DNA from: Chlamydiia bacterium
GTDB lineage: Bacteria; Chlamydiota; Chlamydiia; Chlamydiales; JACKPQ01
Reading direction: 5' to 3'
NCBI GenBank assembly: GCA_030433395.1
Contig: JAUILX010000058.1
Coordinates: 1 to 6,498 of the forward strand
Length of the DNA stretch: 6,498 nucleotides
Under the pieces are notes generated by a model. That model ran no database searches. It was not told the DNA's origin and was given only the letters and a program-made list of their open reading frames with translations. Both the position numbers and the translations under genes were made by a program. Shown piece after piece: positions 5,360-6,498 of the stretch; within the stretch, counting starts at the first letter, position 1, and every line of letters starts with the position of its first letter.

Positions 5360-5895
5360 TGGTTATGAAGCAAGTCAGTTTAGCACATCTTCTATGGAAG
5401 CAGCATCTAAGACCTGGGGATTGGGCAATCGATGCAACTTGTGGCAACGGGTATGATGCTCAATTTTTGAATGAGCTAGACCTTGATAGGCTTACCTGTA
5501 TCGATATTCAGCCCTCAGCTATAGAGGCAACTAAAAGACGCGTTCCCAATGCCCATGTTTTTCTGAGGTGTCATAGCCAATTCCCTCAAGAAGCTTTGGG
5601 ACCCAATCTGCGACTTATTGTCTATAATTTGGGTTATCTGCCTGGAGGGAATAAGGAGATTACGACAGCTCTGAGTACGACTTGCACAAGCATCGAGCAT
5701 GGCCTTGATGTCCTGCCAGCTGGTGGCGCGATGAGCATTATGTTCTATCCTGGTCATAATGAAGGACTTAACGAATTAAACACCCTATTGCCTACGCTAA
5801 AAGCCTTGGACTCTAGCTTGTTTGCTGTTAAGAGCCATCAATGGCTCAATCGAAAGCGAGCCCCACAACTCATTTTTATATTGAAAATTAAATGA
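5359..5895 (+). CDS. YtqB/MnmM-family SAM-dependent methyltransferase
   Basis: A 178-residue class I methyltransferase of the YtqB family (Pfam rRNA_methylase; a homolog was annotated in Chlamydia as a predicted rRNA methylase). In Bacillus subtilis and Staphylococcus aureus YtqB was identified as MnmM, which methylates the nm5s2U wobble base of certain tRNAs to mnm5s2U. Motif I is DATCGNGYD (25-33); CIDIQPSA (47-54) binds the SAM ribose; NLGYLPGGNKEITT (90-103) is the family-specific catalytic signature, followed by MFYPGH (128-133) and a C-terminal QLIFILK strand. All match the B. subtilis protein in order and length. The start may be ATG 5359 or ATG 5365 (MKQVSLAH), the latter closer to family N-termini; neither has a Shine-Dalgarno. 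It diverges from tRNA-Val with about 30 bp between. The family is certain; the exact RNA target is inferred. Confidence 0.88.
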   Translation: MVMKQVSLAHLLWKQHLRPGDWAIDATCGNGYDAQFLNELDLDRLTCIDIQPSAIEATKRRVPNAHVFLRCHSQFPQEALGPNLRLIVYNLGYLPGGNKEITTALSTTCTSIEHGLDVLPAGGAMSIMFYPGHNEGLNELNTLLPTLKALDSSLFAVKSHQWLNRKRAPQLIFILKIK

Positions 5896-5909
5896 TTTTA
5901 TGATATAAT
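5881..5909 (+). promoter_or_regulatory. Near-consensus sigma-70-type promoter with extended -10
   Basis: TTGAAA (5881-5886, 5/6 match), a 17-bp spacer, and TATAAT (5904-5909, 6/6) preceded by TG at 5901-5902 (extended -10). It overlaps the last codons and stop of the methyltransferase gene. The predicted +1 is about 5916-5917, which coincides with the ATG of the next gene. Confidence 0.7.
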
Positions 5910-5916
5910 TTTCATT

Positions 5917-6498
5917 ATGAATAACATATTTATTGAATTACGTAAAGCTGACGAGCGGATTTCTCTTATTCAAAAAGAATTAAAAAGCTCACTCGTTATG
6001 CCTGAAGTGCTTCTGGACTTAGCTAATGAGCTTAAGGCTCTAGAATCCTTTATTAAAAAGGTTGAGTCTGAAGATCAAGGCCCTTTTCTTAAATCTGAGA
6101 TTGAAAAGCACCGTGAGACGCTCGTTCAGTTATTTGGACGCTGGCACACACTTTTTGTTGACGCTGAGGTGACGCAAGTTGCTGAGGATGCTCAAAAAAT
6201 GCTAGAGGGAAAAGCAAAACCTGCAGACTTAAAAGCGCTAGAGATGCACATTAAGGATTTGTGTATTGATGAAGCTCTTTCAATTGAGAATCAACTTATG
6301 ATTACTCTTGCTAAACGCTTTCTTGCAAAAGCACTAGGCACGTTAACTGGGCAAAATGAAAAAACCTATACCCCATTAAGCTCTGCAGAAATTCATGATG
6401 TTGCTACACACCTATTTGAAATTGCCAGTGAACTTTATGAAGGCAGCGTTTCTAAAGGCACTTATCTTTTCCACCTGCTCAGCGAAAATATCAAAAAG
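5917..6498 (+). CDS. Unrecognised helix-rich protein (3' truncated by window)
   Basis: The frame is open from ATG 5917 to the window edge (194 codons, no stop), so the gene continues beyond. I do not recognise the family. The product is predicted to be almost entirely helical and charged, rich in Lys, Glu, Leu and Ala, with coiled-coil-like stretches (about 6-50 and 56-80) and amphipathic helices such as the stretch around 125-142 (ENQLMITLAKRFLAKALG); there are few glycines or prolines, no signal peptide and no membrane segment. Codon use and AT content resemble the neighbours. No Shine-Dalgarno precedes the ATG, and the strong promoter upstream would place the transcript start at the ATG itself. 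The next in-frame ATG (5998, residue 28) also lacks a good ribosome binding site. It could be a structural or effector protein of the lineage; no function is assigned. Confidence 0.75.
   Translation, partial: MNNIFIELRKADERISLIQKELKSSLVMPEVLLDLANELKALESFIKKVESEDQGPFLKSEIEKHRETLVQLFGRWHTLFVDAEVTQVAEDAQKMLEGKAKPADLKALEMHIKDLCIDEALSIENQLMITLAKRFLAKALGTLTGQNEKTYTPLSSAEIHDVATHLFEIASELYEGSVSKGTYLFHLLSENIKK

Overview
The window looks like a chromosomal segment from a member of the Chlamydiota, most likely an environmental (Parachlamydiales-type) lineage. The inference rests on four things: the infC-rpmI-rplT-pheS order with no pheT following, a YtqB/MnmM-type methylase gene close to this cluster (as I recall for Chlamydia), moderate AT richness with weak Shine-Dalgarno use, and host-associated-looking accessory genes. 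No 16S or other decisive marker is present, so the taxonomic call is an inference.

Left part (1-1043, + strand): two tandem paralogous class I SAM-dependent methyltransferase genes, about 85% identical in protein by hand count. The first is cut by the window edge. Similarity between the copies stops at their 3' ends, where the first copy carries a 9-bp perfect inverted repeat across its stop codon. The second copy converges on, and overlaps by 47 bp, a minus-strand gene for an exported P-loop kinase of the zeta-toxin type (997-1980).

Middle part (1980-5328, - strand): a translation-machinery cluster read right to left: tRNA-Val(GAC), a threonyl-tRNA-synthetase-derived protein without a working editing site or a complete catalytic core, infC (IF3), rpmI (bL35), rplT (bL20), pheS, and then the zeta-like gene 12 bp after pheS. 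Spacings are short except for 149 bp between infC and rpmI, which holds a plausible extended -10 promoter. The tRNA has a perfect TATAAT upstream. The house-keeping genes supply the ribosome and aminoacyl-tRNA, while the ThrRS-like protein is an unexplained member of the same probable transcription unit.

Right part (5359-6498, + strand): a YtqB/MnmM-family methyltransferase diverging from the tRNA, then the first 194 codons of an unrecognised, helix-rich protein. That last gene sits behind a near-consensus promoter (TTGAAA, 17-bp spacer, TGATATAAT) whose predicted +1 falls on the start codon, suggesting a leaderless mRNA.

The most unusual items are the ThrRS-like protein with all four expected editing/zinc residues replaced, the zeta-type kinase carrying a Sec signal peptide and no antitoxin, and the duplicated methyltransferase whose 3' end encodes, on the other strand, the tail of that kinase. 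No CRISPR array, insertion sequence or replication origin was seen.
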